A program made the translations under genes and the position numbers. A DNA stretch of 7,560 nucleotides. It comes from an uncultured Prevotella sp. (lineage in GTDB: Bacteria; Bacteroidota; Bacteroidia; Bacteroidales; Bacteroidaceae). The notes beneath the pieces are model-generated. The model had not been told where the DNA came from. It did no database searches and saw only the letters and a list, made by a program, of their open reading frames with translations. Below are positions 1-7,250 of the stretch, piece after piece (positions within the stretch are counted from its first letter, which is position 1; the number at the start of each line of letters is the position of its first letter). The stretch lies in assembly GCA_900542795.1 (NCBI GenBank), contig UQPD01000129.1:1-7560 (forward strand). The letters are read 5' to 3'.

Positions 1-93
1 AAGCAAGCTTGATTGTATTCGGTTTGCACGATAATTCAGCCCGTCTTGACTAAATACGAAAATTGAATATAATCTAAATTGAAAACCTACTTA

Positions 94-1818
94 CTACTTA
101 GCGAATTGGTAAAGTTTGAGCATTTTGTGGTCGTCGCAACTCTTGTGGTTAAAGTCTTTTACAAGTTCCACCCGATAGTTGGGATAGCGTTTAATAAAAG
201 CCTCTATATCGTCGTTACCCACAATGAGTAATCCCTTTTGCGGAGAGAAAGCCTCGAAAGGTACAACACGGTCGCCCAAGTAGAAGTTGATGGTAAATGG
301 GTGGAGCGGATTGCCAGGTGTAACATCTGTGCGGAACGAGTAAACCTTTCCTGTGGGTTGCAAAGTTTCAATAAAGTCTGCCATGGGTTTATCGCTCTTC
401 ACATTGAGAATAGGCGGTTGGTAGGTGCCATCCAAGGCAAAGAATAAACTAAAAACCAAGGTAAACATTGTGGCAAGTGGTTGTGTGCGACGACGTTTAA
501 TGAAGAGCCATACTGCCACAAGGGGAATAGCCCAACTAATGCTCCCTATGGGTTGCGTGCGTAGCGCGTTGAGCATTGCCACGTTTTGTGCTGCATGTTT
601 ACCGTGTCCCATGATGCTTTCAGGAACGAGTCCCATGCGCACAACCACATAAGTCAGTGTGAGCAAGATAGCCAAAGAGGCTAATGTCCAACCAAAAACT
701 TCGAGCACACGTTGGTGGCGGTGGCGTAACCAAAGCAAAAACTCTGCTACAAAGTATGCCACAAAGGGATATACAGGCAATAAATAGACACTGCGCTTAC
801 TCTTCGGGATGCAATAGAACACAAAGATAATGGCAAAACTCAGCAACGAAAACAATCGGGCATCGTCCATATTCTTTATATAACTCTTCAAGCGGTTCCA
901 CCATTGGGCAGGAGAACCCAACTTCGCGCTTGCTTGTTTCCAGTTTACCACAAAGAGTGCCATCAATGCCAATAAGGTGTAAGGCACAAAGCCCGTAATA
1001 AGTGTCATCACGTTATAAGGCCAGGGATTTTCGTGGCTGGCATAACTCATTTTGCCGAGCAAACGCAACACATTTTCCTCATACACCAAGTCCAAAAAGC
1101 GTTGTCCACCTTGTTCGTAGGCTGCTACATACCATGCGGCAGGCAATATAAGGCAAAGAATACCCACCACAGCCATGTGCCACAATACGTTGAGAAATCC
1201 TTTTCCACGTATCCAGCCAAATACTGCAACAACTAAACAGGGGAGGGCAGCCCCTACTGGACCTTTGCTAAGGAATGCACCACTCAAACACAAAATGGCA
1301 TACCAAGGACCCTCTTTAAGTGAAAATCTCATACCTCGTTCCATCCACATGTAGAGTAAATAGAGCGAAAGCACCATCATGCACGTAAGCACCATGTCTA
1401 CCCGACAAGCCACGGCAGCACGGTGTACCTCAAAGTTGCTCAGTGTGACAAGAGCCATAATGAGAGCCAATGCGGTGCCACGTCGTTTGCTATAAAAGCA
1501 AAAACCTGCCATAACCATTACGGTTGCAGCAATAGCCGACGGCATGCGTGCGGTAAACTCATTAACATAGCCCATGGGGAGAGAGCACAACGCCGCTAAC
1601 CAATGAAAGAAAGGGGGCTTGTATGCCATGTCCACGCCATTGTTCACGGGTAACACCCAATTCCCATCTTGTAGCATAGAGAGTGCCACGACAGCCTCAC
1701 GTGGTTCGCCACGTGTATTAAAGAGTGTTTCGCCTAAGAATAAGAAGAGCGTGACAATGCATAGCCCCAAAAGCATCCATGCAATGTGTCGGTTGTTGTT
1801 GTCAGCAATATGGTTCAT
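94..1818 (-). CDS. GT39/ArnT-like polyprenyl-phosphate-sugar glycosyltransferase, integral membrane protein
   Basis: This 574-residue polytopic membrane protein matches the ArnT/PMT (GT39) layout, whose members transfer a sugar from a polyprenyl-phosphate donor to an acceptor on the outer face of the inner membrane. Visible in the sequence: a first membrane segment at about residues 12-32, then the acidic first-loop motif GEPRE (37-41) followed by MLQDGNWVLP and YKPPFFHW (66-73), as in ArnT. Further matches are RVDM (139-142), SKGP (184-187), the EEN motif (247-249) in 'DLVYEENVLRLLG', NPWPYN followed by GFVPY (264-280), and PKSKRSVYLLPVYP (338-351), which matches the ArnT 'SK...Y.LP..P' segment. 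About ten or more hydrophobic segments occupy residues 12-460, and the last 110 residues look soluble. The ATG at 1818 directly precedes the first membrane segment. The acceptor cannot be read from the sequence: lipid A, another glycolipid and protein are all possible. No partner gene is adjacent. The fold and family are clear; the exact role is not. Confidence 0.9.
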   Translation of the reverse strand: MNHIADNNNRHIAWMLLGLCIVTLFLFLGETLFNTRGEPREAVVALSMLQDGNWVLPVNNGVDMAYKPPFFHWLAALCSLPMGYVNEFTARMPSAIAATVMVMAGFCFYSKRRGTALALIMALVTLSNFEVHRAAVACRVDMVLTCMMVLSLYLLYMWMERGMRFSLKEGPWYAILCLSGAFLSKGPVGAALPCLVVAVFGWIRGKGFLNVLWHMAVVGILCLILPAAWYVAAYEQGGQRFLDLVYEENVLRLLGKMSYASHENPWPYNVMTLITGFVPYTLLALMALFVVNWKQASAKLGSPAQWWNRLKSYIKNMDDARLFSLLSFAIIFVFYCIPKSKRSVYLLPVYPFVAYFVAEFLLWLRHRHQRVLEVFGWTLASLAILLTLTYVVVRMGLVPESIMGHGKHAAQNVAMLNALRTQPIGSISWAIPLVAVWLFIKRRRTQPLATMFTLVFSLFFALDGTYQPPILNVKSDKPMADFIETLQPTGKVYSFRTDVTPGNPLHPFTINFYLGDRVVPFEAFSPQKGLLIVGNDDIEAFIKRYPNYRVELVKDFNHKSCDDHKMLKLYQFAK

Positions 1819-1864
1819 TGTTGTGTTTCTTTATTTTCAGAAGTCAAAGTTAACGTCTTGTGCG

Positions 1865-1871
1865 CAAGGTA
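1865..1871 (-). promoter_or_regulatory. weak candidate -7 element for the glycosyltransferase gene
   Basis: The minus strand reads TACCTTG followed by CGCAC, one base short of the Bacteroidota -7 consensus TAnnTTTG, about 47 nt upstream of the ATG at 1818. No TTTG -33 element is found at the expected distance; that region holds an A8 run (T at 1887-1894 on the plus strand). The overlapping TATTTTG just upstream is an equally imperfect alternative. The call rests on position and partial match only. Confidence 0.3.
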
Positions 1872-1932
1872 CAAAATAAAAAGCTCTTTTTTTTAATAAA
1901 TGCTTAAACGGGGGCTCTGCCAAGTTGTTTTA

Positions 1933-1966
1933 TTTGCGCTTCGCGCTTGGAGTTAGTTATGAATTA
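1933..1966. repeat. 34-bp dispersed repeat, copy 1
   Basis: This segment matches 7407-7440 in the same orientation and with the same length, 29 of 34 positions identical by eye. It begins TTTGCGCTTCGCGCTTGGAG and ends ATGAATTA. The GCGC-TTC-GCGC core can form a small hairpin. It is non-coding and lies just downstream of the enzyme operon's terminator. It may be a copy of a short intergenic element spread through the genome; two copies alone cannot prove that. Confidence 0.6.
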
Positions 1967-1991
1967 CCATGAATGAGCCATGAATTACTCC
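1959..1991. repeat. three short tandem units of the ATGAATTACC type
   Basis: Three consecutive units begin ATGAAT: ATGAATTACC (1959-1968), ATGAATGAGCC (1969-1979) and ATGAATTACTCC (1980-1991). The period is 10-12 bp and the units are imperfect. The first unit overlaps the end of the 34-bp dispersed repeat, and its ATGAATTA recurs at 7433-7440. Short ATGAATTA-like repeats are frequent in intergenic DNA of Bacteroidota; no function is apparent. Confidence 0.55.
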
Positions 1992-2006
1992 TTCCGTGAT
2001 TTTGGT

Positions 2007-2020
2007 TGACGCATGACGCA
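2007..2020. repeat. perfect 7-bp tandem duplication TGACGCA
   Basis: TGACGCA occurs twice back to back, followed by the partial unit TTGAC at 2021-2025. With only two full units this is a minor repeat, noted because it lies in the same repeat-rich intergenic patch as the ATGAATTA units. Confidence 0.5.
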
Positions 2021-2061
2021 TTGACTAATTCTTACCCCAATAATCACAAAACAGATGACAT

Positions 2062-2103
2062 AAAAAAGATCGTAGCAAGATTGCAAACAACCTTGTTACG
2101 ACC
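2062..2103 (-). terminator. rho-independent terminator of the alpha-galactosidase/small-protein operon
   Basis: On the minus strand the transcript forms a long hairpin: 5' arm GGTCGTAACAAGGTTG, loop TTTG, 3' arm CAATCTTGCTACGATC, followed at once by TTTTTT. The 16-position stem has two G-U pairs and one A-C mismatch. It begins 25 nt after the stop codon of the small gene. The U-tract exists only in this direction, so it terminates minus-strand transcription and separates this unit from the glycosyltransferase gene. Confidence 0.88.
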
Positions 2104-2128
2104 TTAGTTAGAGAGTGGAATTAGATAA

Positions 2129-2323
2129 TTATTTCATATTATCCCACATGCCATTTTTGCTTTCTCCCCAAACAGGGTTCTCTTTCTTGTTAGAAAGGCC
2201 ATCACTACCACCTGTATCTTCATCTTCAAATATGCGCAAAGATGTGGAAACTGATGCTGCAAGCATGCCTTCAACATCAAACCGCACAGAGGTTGTTTGA
2301 GGCATTCTATAAGTTTTTTTCAT
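2129..2323 (-). CDS. 64-residue small protein of the MKKxYxxP...MLAAS type, function unknown
   Basis: The protein begins MKKTYRMPQT, has MLAAS at residues 20-24, then an acidic stretch FEDEDTGGSDG (32-42), then SNKKENPVWGE and a C-terminus rich in Trp (W52, W60), Asn and Met. From general knowledge, many small Bacteroidota proteins share this plan: a basic start, KK.Y..P, a hydrophobic L/MLA.S patch and an acidic tail. I know no established function for them. An in-frame ATG lies further upstream at 2368, inside the enzyme gene, but the ATG at 2323 is preferred because it gives the family-like MKK start and an A-rich upstream stretch. The gene starts 19 nt after the enzyme's TAA and ends before a strong terminator, so co-transcription is likely. 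There is no signal peptide cleavage site or lipobox. The start resembles some peptide-precursor leaders (Y..P), but no maturation enzyme is nearby. Confidence 0.75.
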   Translation of the reverse strand: MKKTYRMPQTTSVRFDVEGMLAASVSTSLRIFEDEDTGGSDGLSNKKENPVWGESKNGMWDNMK

Positions 2324-2342
2324 TATGATTTTATTTTTTCTA

Positions 2343-5300
2343 TTACTTGATGTAAACCTTCTCACCATTAGCCTTTACGAATACGCCATGTGCAGGATAG
2401 AGCACGCGACGACCATTAAGGTCATAGTAAACATTGTTCTCAGCGTTACCAACAACAGCATTGTTAATGCCAGTAGAAGAACCACCAAAGTTGAATACCT
2501 TCATGTTAGAAGAAGCTGTAGCAGTAGGTGAGCTCATGTAAGCCTTGTTAGCAGCGATTGTACGGTCGGTTTCAGAAGTAATCTTGTACATACCGATACC
2601 CCGAGCACCCTTCTTCAAGATGTAAGCCGTAGCGTTAGCTGCAATTGTAGTAGGAACAAGTGTACCCGTCAAGGCTGAAGAAATAGCCTCTGCAGTATTG
2701 TCTGTGTTAATGGTAAAGTTGTAAGCGCCCTCGTTACCCACAAGGATTACGGGGGTGTTTGCGGGGATTACACCATTCTCAATAGCACTTAAAGTAACTT
2801 CATTTTCACCATCAGCTGCGATGTAAGCTTTCACTTCACCATTCACTGTTACAGCGCAAGGCAAGTTCAAAGTTGCATAACGTGCAGCAGAAATGGTAAC
2901 AGGAATTTCAGCTACTTCCTGAACAAGGAAATTGTTGTTTGCATTGGGAGCATTTTGTGAATTTATTTCTGTAAAATCGTCCTTGATGCAAGCTGTACCG
3001 CGATTAGCACGCGACAGGTCTGTATAAGTAACCAATGAAACTGCATGTTCCTTATTCACAGCATCCTTTGTAAAGATGTCGAAAGCACCTGCATTTGCAT
3101 TATTCGTAGCAGTTACGTGCATTGTATATCCCTCAGCGGCTTTACTCATGCACTTACCTGAGTTGGCTGCAATAATTTTGTAGAGGTCTGTCTGACCCGC
3201 TTCAGTTAACTGTTGAAAACGCCAAAGGGTAGGCATAATGTTTGCTTCTTTAACAGCAGCAATCAGTTTGTTTTCACCACCACTTGTTTGGCTCTTGTAG
3301 TTTTCGCTAATGAACTTGTCTGTTTGCGTAGCATTGCTGATTGTGTAATATTTACCAGCAGCGGGAGCTACACGCGCAGCCAAAAGTGCATCGTCGGTTG
3401 CCTTAGCTACAGTAGACTTTTCAGTGGCAGCATTAAATGCAGCCTCTGCAGCAGTGATAGCCTTTGCATTGTAGTCACCAATACATGTACCAGCATGTTC
3501 CTTTGCTTCCTGCAAGTTTAATGCAAGTGCATTATTCCAAGCTGTTTTAATTTCCTTAGTTGCGTAGATGAGTTTGAAAGCAGAAGCATCTGATTCTTTT
3601 TCCCAACGTACAACGCCATTGCCATATATATTATATTGCGTCCAATCACACATATGCAATGCGTTAACCAAGGTAGAACCACTCGTGTAATTGCAGTTCG
3701 CATCATAGATACGGCAGAAACCGAAGCCATAACTTGCAGCATCAATCGTAAATTCACCTGCATTCGCTTCTTCAACGAGAGCAAATTCTCGGTCGTTCTC
3801 TGTAGGAATAGCACCTACATACTTTTTGTAATAGTTGCTGTAAATTTTGTATTTACCAGCTGAAGCCGTTTTGATGGTAAAAAGGTAGCGATAGCTATCT
3901 TTTGCTGAACCTGAGCCAAGGAAACCACCTTTGTCACCAGTTCTTTTAATTTCCTTTGCATAAACATAGAGTGAATGCTTTTGGTTGCCAAGCAGAACCT
4001 CTGTTCCATCTGGAATTTGACTTGTTGAAATTGCTGATGAATTGAATGTAGTGATTGCAGTATTTACAGCATTTACATCCTCTTGTGTAGCAGTTGTATT
4101 GTCCTTATACTGGTTGTATACCTCTTGCAAAGCATTGTAAGCTTCTGTTGAACAATAGAAGGGCTTACCTACATATTCTGCATTTTTGTCCAATACAGAC
4201 TTGGCTGAGCTCAAAGCAGCGGTGAGGCTTTTAAGGTAGTTTGTGCTACCTTCTGCAATAACGTAAACCTTCGTCTCGTATGCGTTGAGTGTACCTACAA
4301 CCAATTGGTTTTCGATTTGGTTGTCAGTGTCTGCCCAAATATCGTGGCAGTTGTAGGCTTTGCCTGCTTGCAAATAAAGGTCGGTGAGGTTCAAAGTAGG
4401 ACCTGTAATGGCTGAACCACCACGGTTGGTAACAGAAACAGCCATGCGTCCACCTTCCAAGTCTTTCACGTAAACGTCGTAACCTGAGTTCGAATAGTCG
4501 GTCTTTCCTGTTGAAAGAGATTCCATATATTCAGCCTGCTGACCCAACTTATCTTGGTTAATAGCAAGAATTTCAGCATTGGTCAAGGTCTTGATATCAG
4601 CATCTGTAATCAATGACTTAGGAACTGTTACACCGCTATTTGCTTCGCCCTGAGGAGTCTCACGAAGGTCGCAAGTCAAAGCCAAGGGGCTTGCAAACAT
4701 ACACCACAATGACATTTGTGAACGCGCTTGGGCTTCGTTCAAACCTGTAATTGTACCACCATTTGATGGGTGACTTGCAATATGGTTGCTCGGACCACCC
4801 AAACCGTGAAGACCGATACACATCATGTCGAGGTCGTTGAAGCGGTTTACACCTGCATACATCCACAAACGGCGTACGGCATCAACACCACCAATTACAC
4901 CAGGGAGTGAGCTGTTACCAATCCAGTCTTCGCGAGCATCACTTGTTGCACGCCAGCTTGAGCCACCCACTTCGGCACCCCAAGTCCAGGGTTGATTCTG
5001 ACCCCATTCGCAAATGTTGAATACGAAGGGAACTTTATTCTCGGTCTTGCGCTTCTTGTTGAGTGCAGCAATCACCTTACCCATCTGTGAGTAGCTGATT
5101 TTTGCACTTGCCTGATGGTTGCAGAAGTCATACTTAAGCATGTCTACGCCCCAAGAGTCGAACAATTTAATGTGCTGTTCTTCGTATCCGAAAGAACCTG
5201 GTTGATAATTTTCGCAGGTCAGAGAACCCGCATCACTGTAGATACCAACCTTCAACTTGTCGTTAATTTTCTTCAAGTCTTCCTTCAAGCCGCTGATTCC

Positions 5301-7010
5301 TTTGGGGAATTTATTAGCATCGTAATTCAAGGCATTCTTATCTGTGGTATTTACAGCCCAAGCATCGTCCAATACGATTGTGTTGAAACCAGCTTCAATC
5401 AAACCGTGCTTTTCCAAGCCCTTTGCAATTTCAACCATCTTTTCGTGGCTAATAGAACGTGCAAACCAGTTCCATGTCAACCAAGCCATCATAGGTGTGG
5501 GCGACTGCATGTGCTTGTCAACAATGAGGCGAACCTTAGTATAGGTTTCTTCTTCAGAATCGCCTGCCTTAGTCTTAACGGTATAAACGTATTCGCCTTC
5601 AGTGGTAGGAGCAGTACCTGAAACATACTTATATCTGTTACCAACCGTAAGGCGGTCTTCTTTAAGTTCAAAGCCAGGGAGGTCAGTGCCAAAGTCAACA
5701 CTGGTTACAGTTTCGCCTTGGTTGGGCACCAATTTGTGAATGAATGGAGCACCAGGAAGTGCATACATCAATGTGGCGCAAGGCATAGAACCTGCTGTAG
5801 GATCGATAATCTGCCAAGCAGAATTGCTATCGTCTGCATTCCAGAGGTTAAGTACTTTATTATTGCTAATACCACCCGTAAAGTTCAACGAAGCAGATGA
5901 TGATGTGGGGTCAGCGATTTCGCCAGGAATAATGGCTACGGTTTCGTCAGAGAGACAATAAAGTTGCCAAGTTTTTGCATCACTAATGTTGGTAGTGTAT
6001 CGCACATTACTCTGTGAGGTATTATTCACGCTACCACCATTATTGGTCGAAGTATAGTAGAGATAGCAATTAGCTGAAAGGTCGTAGATGTAATATTTGC
6101 CAAGCTTGGTAGCATCTTCAATAAAGATGAACTTATCGGCTTCGCCACGTGTAGTGGTGTGGTGAAGGTCATTGTTAATCATCTTGATGTAAGCTTGGGG
6201 CATGTGCAAGAGGTAAGGATACTTCACCTCAGCGTTTACGCTTTCAGTAGGATTGAAGAATTGCACAAACTTAAAGTTAACCTGATAGTTGGCATTATCA
6301 ATGGTCACCTTAGCTGCGCAACCATTGCCAACGTTCACTTTTACATCGCTTGCTTGAAGGTCGCCTTCGATGGATATCGACTGACTACCTTGTGCGTTCA
6401 GTCCTGTAAATGTTTGTCCGTTGATGGTAACAGAGGCAGTGCTGGGCATACCATCGCTAAAGAGTGTGTATTTGTGTGTTACACCAACCTCCTTAAAGAA
6501 CCATCTGGAACCAGCATCTTTATTACCAGGGTCTTGATAAATACCTAATGTGACATTGCCGTCTACGGGGTTGGAGGTTCCAGGACCATATAACCAGTTC
6601 AAGTATTTGGCTGCTACACCCGTGGTGTTGTAGGGCTGAATTTGATAGGCTCCACCATTGATTTCAGTGAATTTGTAAATGGCAGCTTCCTGCTTTTCTT
6701 CAGTCAACTGCACAAAGCCTGTCTGGTTGTCATACGAAGCCTTCTTCGTATAGCTCACCCACTTCTGTGCTGTGATGTTGTAGATGTAGTAGGAACCCGT
6801 TTCTGTGCCTGCGTAGAATGCAAACTTGGCATAATTTGCCGAAGTCTGCGTAGGCGATGTGGTGGCATTGCAATAGTAGCCGTTGCCATTAACCATTGTG
6901 TAGCTATGCTCGGGCGTTCCATTTTGGGGGAGAGTTGTGCTCACCTCAATACCAGCCAAGGCATTTAATGCTGATGCTAGCATAAATACCGCAAGTAAGA
7001 TTTTATTCAT
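2343..7010 (-). CDS. secreted multi-modular GH27 alpha-galactosidase with flanking lectin-like modules
   Basis: This 1555-residue enzyme is predicted to hydrolyse terminal alpha-D-galactosides outside the cytoplasm. Residues 1-19 are a type I signal peptide (cleavage after ALA, no lipobox). Residues ~30-175 and ~265-405 look like ricin-type beta-trefoil or related lectin-like modules. Residues ~418-498 form an Ig-like segment of the sort found before bacterial GH27 domains. The catalytic barrel spans ~505-815, with nucleophile D628 in LKYDFC and acid/base D691 in SWRATSD. Other matched active-site residues are W510, D548-D549, Y591, K626, E668 in CEWG and R687, with a probable C599-C630 disulphide. 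CEW at 667-669 favours galactose over N-acetylgalactosamine, as E203 does in human GLA. A C-terminal beta domain (~820-920) follows, then helical spacers (~923-993, ~1152-1212), two more lectin-like modules (~999-1150, ~1215-1366), a beta-rich module (~1368-1510) and the terminal YYDLNGRRV...EKVYIK tail, which may be an export or sorting signal. Family members are usually 400-700 residues, so this one is very long. Galactomannan, raffinose-type sugars and host glycans are all possible substrates. Confidence 0.93.
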   Translation of the reverse strand: MNKILLAVFMLASALNALAGIEVSTTLPQNGTPEHSYTMVNGNGYYCNATTSPTQTSANYAKFAFYAGTETGSYYIYNITAQKWVSYTKKASYDNQTGFVQLTEEKQEAAIYKFTEINGGAYQIQPYNTTGVAAKYLNWLYGPGTSNPVDGNVTLGIYQDPGNKDAGSRWFFKEVGVTHKYTLFSDGMPSTASVTINGQTFTGLNAQGSQSISIEGDLQASDVKVNVGNGCAAKVTIDNANYQVNFKFVQFFNPTESVNAEVKYPYLLHMPQAYIKMINNDLHHTTTRGEADKFIFIEDATKLGKYYIYDLSANCYLYYTSTNNGGSVNNTSQSNVRYTTNISDAKTWQLYCLSDETVAIIPGEIADPTSSSASLNFTGGISNNKVLNLWNADDSNSAWQIIDPTAGSMPCATLMYALPGAPFIHKLVPNQGETVTSVDFGTDLPGFELKEDRLTVGNRYKYVSGTAPTTEGEYVYTVKTKAGDSEEETYTKVRLIVDKHMQSPTPMMAWLTWNWFARSISHEKMVEIAKGLEKHGLIEAGFNTIVLDDAWAVNTTDKNALNYDANKFPKGISGLKEDLKKINDKLKVGIYSDAGSLTCENYQPGSFGYEEQHIKLFDSWGVDMLKYDFCNHQASAKISYSQMGKVIAALNKKRKTENKVPFVFNICEWGQNQPWTWGAEVGGSSWRATSDAREDWIGNSSLPGVIGGVDAVRRLWMYAGVNRFNDLDMMCIGLHGLGGPSNHIASHPSNGGTITGLNEAQARSQMSLWCMFASPLALTCDLRETPQGEANSGVTVPKSLITDADIKTLTNAEILAINQDKLGQQAEYMESLSTGKTDYSNSGYDVYVKDLEGGRMAVSVTNRGGSAITGPTLNLTDLYLQAGKAYNCHDIWADTDNQIENQLVVGTLNAYETKVYVIAEGSTNYLKSLTAALSSAKSVLDKNAEYVGKPFYCSTEAYNALQEVYNQYKDNTTATQEDVNAVNTAITTFNSSAISTSQIPDGTEVLLGNQKHSLYVYAKEIKRTGDKGGFLGSGSAKDSYRYLFTIKTASAGKYKIYSNYYKKYVGAIPTENDREFALVEEANAGEFTIDAASYGFGFCRIYDANCNYTSGSTLVNALHMCDWTQYNIYGNGVVRWEKESDASAFKLIYATKEIKTAWNNALALNLQEAKEHAGTCIGDYNAKAITAAEAAFNAATEKSTVAKATDDALLAARVAPAAGKYYTISNATQTDKFISENYKSQTSGGENKLIAAVKEANIMPTLWRFQQLTEAGQTDLYKIIAANSGKCMSKAAEGYTMHVTATNNANAGAFDIFTKDAVNKEHAVSLVTYTDLSRANRGTACIKDDFTEINSQNAPNANNNFLVQEVAEIPVTISAARYATLNLPCAVTVNGEVKAYIAADGENEVTLSAIENGVIPANTPVILVGNEGAYNFTINTDNTAEAISSALTGTLVPTTIAANATAYILKKGARGIGMYKITSETDRTIAANKAYMSSPTATASSNMKVFNFGGSSTGINNAVVGNAENNVYYDLNGRRVLYPAHGVFVKANGEKVYIK

Positions 7011-7032
7011 ATAACTTTATTAAAAAAGTTAT
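7011..7032 (-). promoter_or_regulatory. A/U-rich hairpin touching the start codon of the alpha-galactosidase
   Basis: The minus strand reads ATAACTTT, a 6-nt loop TTTAAT, then AAAGTTAT, immediately followed by the ATG at 7010. The 8-bp stem is perfect but contains only one G-C pair, so it is weak. Its place in the ribosome-binding region could affect initiation. There is no Shine-Dalgarno sequence. It could equally be chance in A/T-rich DNA. Confidence 0.35.
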
Positions 7033-7083
7033 TATTCAATGGTGTAAGGTTTCAGTTGTTGGATTCAACTTAGTTCCGTATTT

Positions 7084-7128
7084 TGATAACGAAAGGAAAG
7101 TCTTATCACAGCCTTCCCCAAAGTTTGG
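7084..7128 (-). promoter_or_regulatory. two small inverted repeats in the leader of the alpha-galactosidase operon
   Basis: CCAAA-g-TTTGG (7118-7128) is a perfect interrupted palindrome that could be an operator half-site pair or a short DNA motif. Next to it, TGATAA (7084-7089) and TTATCA (7103-7108) form a 6-bp stem with a 13-nt loop. Both lie in the predicted 5' leader of about 200 nt. No known riboswitch class is recognised. The motifs are short and may be chance. Confidence 0.25.
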
Positions 7129-7218
7129 TTATAGGTTGTAATTGCTTGTAACTGTTGATTTTAACTATGCGTTAGGATGATTATGTATCATATTTAGGTT
7201 AAGAAATAATCTCCAGCA

Positions 7219-7226
7219 CAAAGGTA
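7219..7226 (-). promoter_or_regulatory. -7 promoter element TACCTTTG for the alpha-galactosidase operon
   Basis: The minus strand reads TACCTTTG, an exact match to the Bacteroidota primary sigma -7 consensus TAnnTTTG. It would start transcription near 7210, giving a leader of about 200 nt before the ATG at 7010. The usual TTTG -33 element is missing at about 19-20 bp; that position falls in the G10/A8 homopolymer tract. The nearest upstream TTTG (plus-strand CAAA at 7273-7276) is 46 bp away, too far for a normal spacer. Confidence 0.55.
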
Positions 7227-7229
7227 CAG

Positions 7230-7247
7230 TTTTTTTTCCCCCCCCCC
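7230..7247. repeat. T8C10 homopolymer tract beside the promoter
   Basis: The plus strand has eight T (7230-7237) followed by ten C (7238-7247), then TCC. On the coding (minus) strand this is G10A8, ending 3 bp upstream of the -7 element. Poly-G/C runs of this length are prone to slipped-strand length change, so the tract could alter promoter spacing. It is also the sort of place where an assembly may be off by a base or more. Confidence 0.85.
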
Positions 7248-7250
7248 TCC

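Larger units (their letters stand above)
1819..2061. other. intergenic region between the glycosyltransferase gene and the terminator of the enzyme operon
   Basis: No open reading frame with a convincing protein lies here. The stretch holds the upstream region of the glycosyltransferase gene (1819 to about 1900), a T8 run at 1887-1894, and a cluster of short repeats between 1933 and 2025 that are described separately. It probably contains the glycosyltransferase promoter, because the terminator at 2062-2103 should stop read-through from the upstream operon. Confidence 0.6.

Noticed and set aside
3..53. A 16-codon open tail on the plus strand at the left edge, ending in TAA
   Set aside because: It could be the C-terminus of a convergent gene, but it is too short to distinguish from chance.
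238..652. Plus-strand frames of 69 and 75 codons
   Set aside because: They are antisense to the glycosyltransferase gene, whose membrane segments and motifs fit the other strand.
2129..2323. Small gene as a lasso-type or other RiPP precursor
   Set aside because: The Y..P spacing is suggestive only. No recognition element, protease, cyclase or transporter gene is in the window, so it is kept only as speculation.
2324..2368. The longer start of the small gene at 2368
   Set aside because: It would overlap the enzyme's coding end and add 15 residues ahead of the family-like MKKTYRMP start; the ATG at 2323 fits better.
3518..4009. Minus-strand frames of 98 and 64 codons inside the enzyme gene
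   Set aside because: They are alternative frames within an uninterrupted 1555-codon gene; there is no sign of a frameshift.
5115..5621. A 168-codon open frame on the plus strand
   Set aside because: It lies wholly opposite the GH27 catalytic region, whose active-site motifs prove the minus-strand frame. Its translation shows no recognisable domain.
6159..6968. Plus-strand open frames of 129 and 108 codons
   Set aside because: Both are antisense to the N-terminal modules of the enzyme gene and have no family-like features or promoter.
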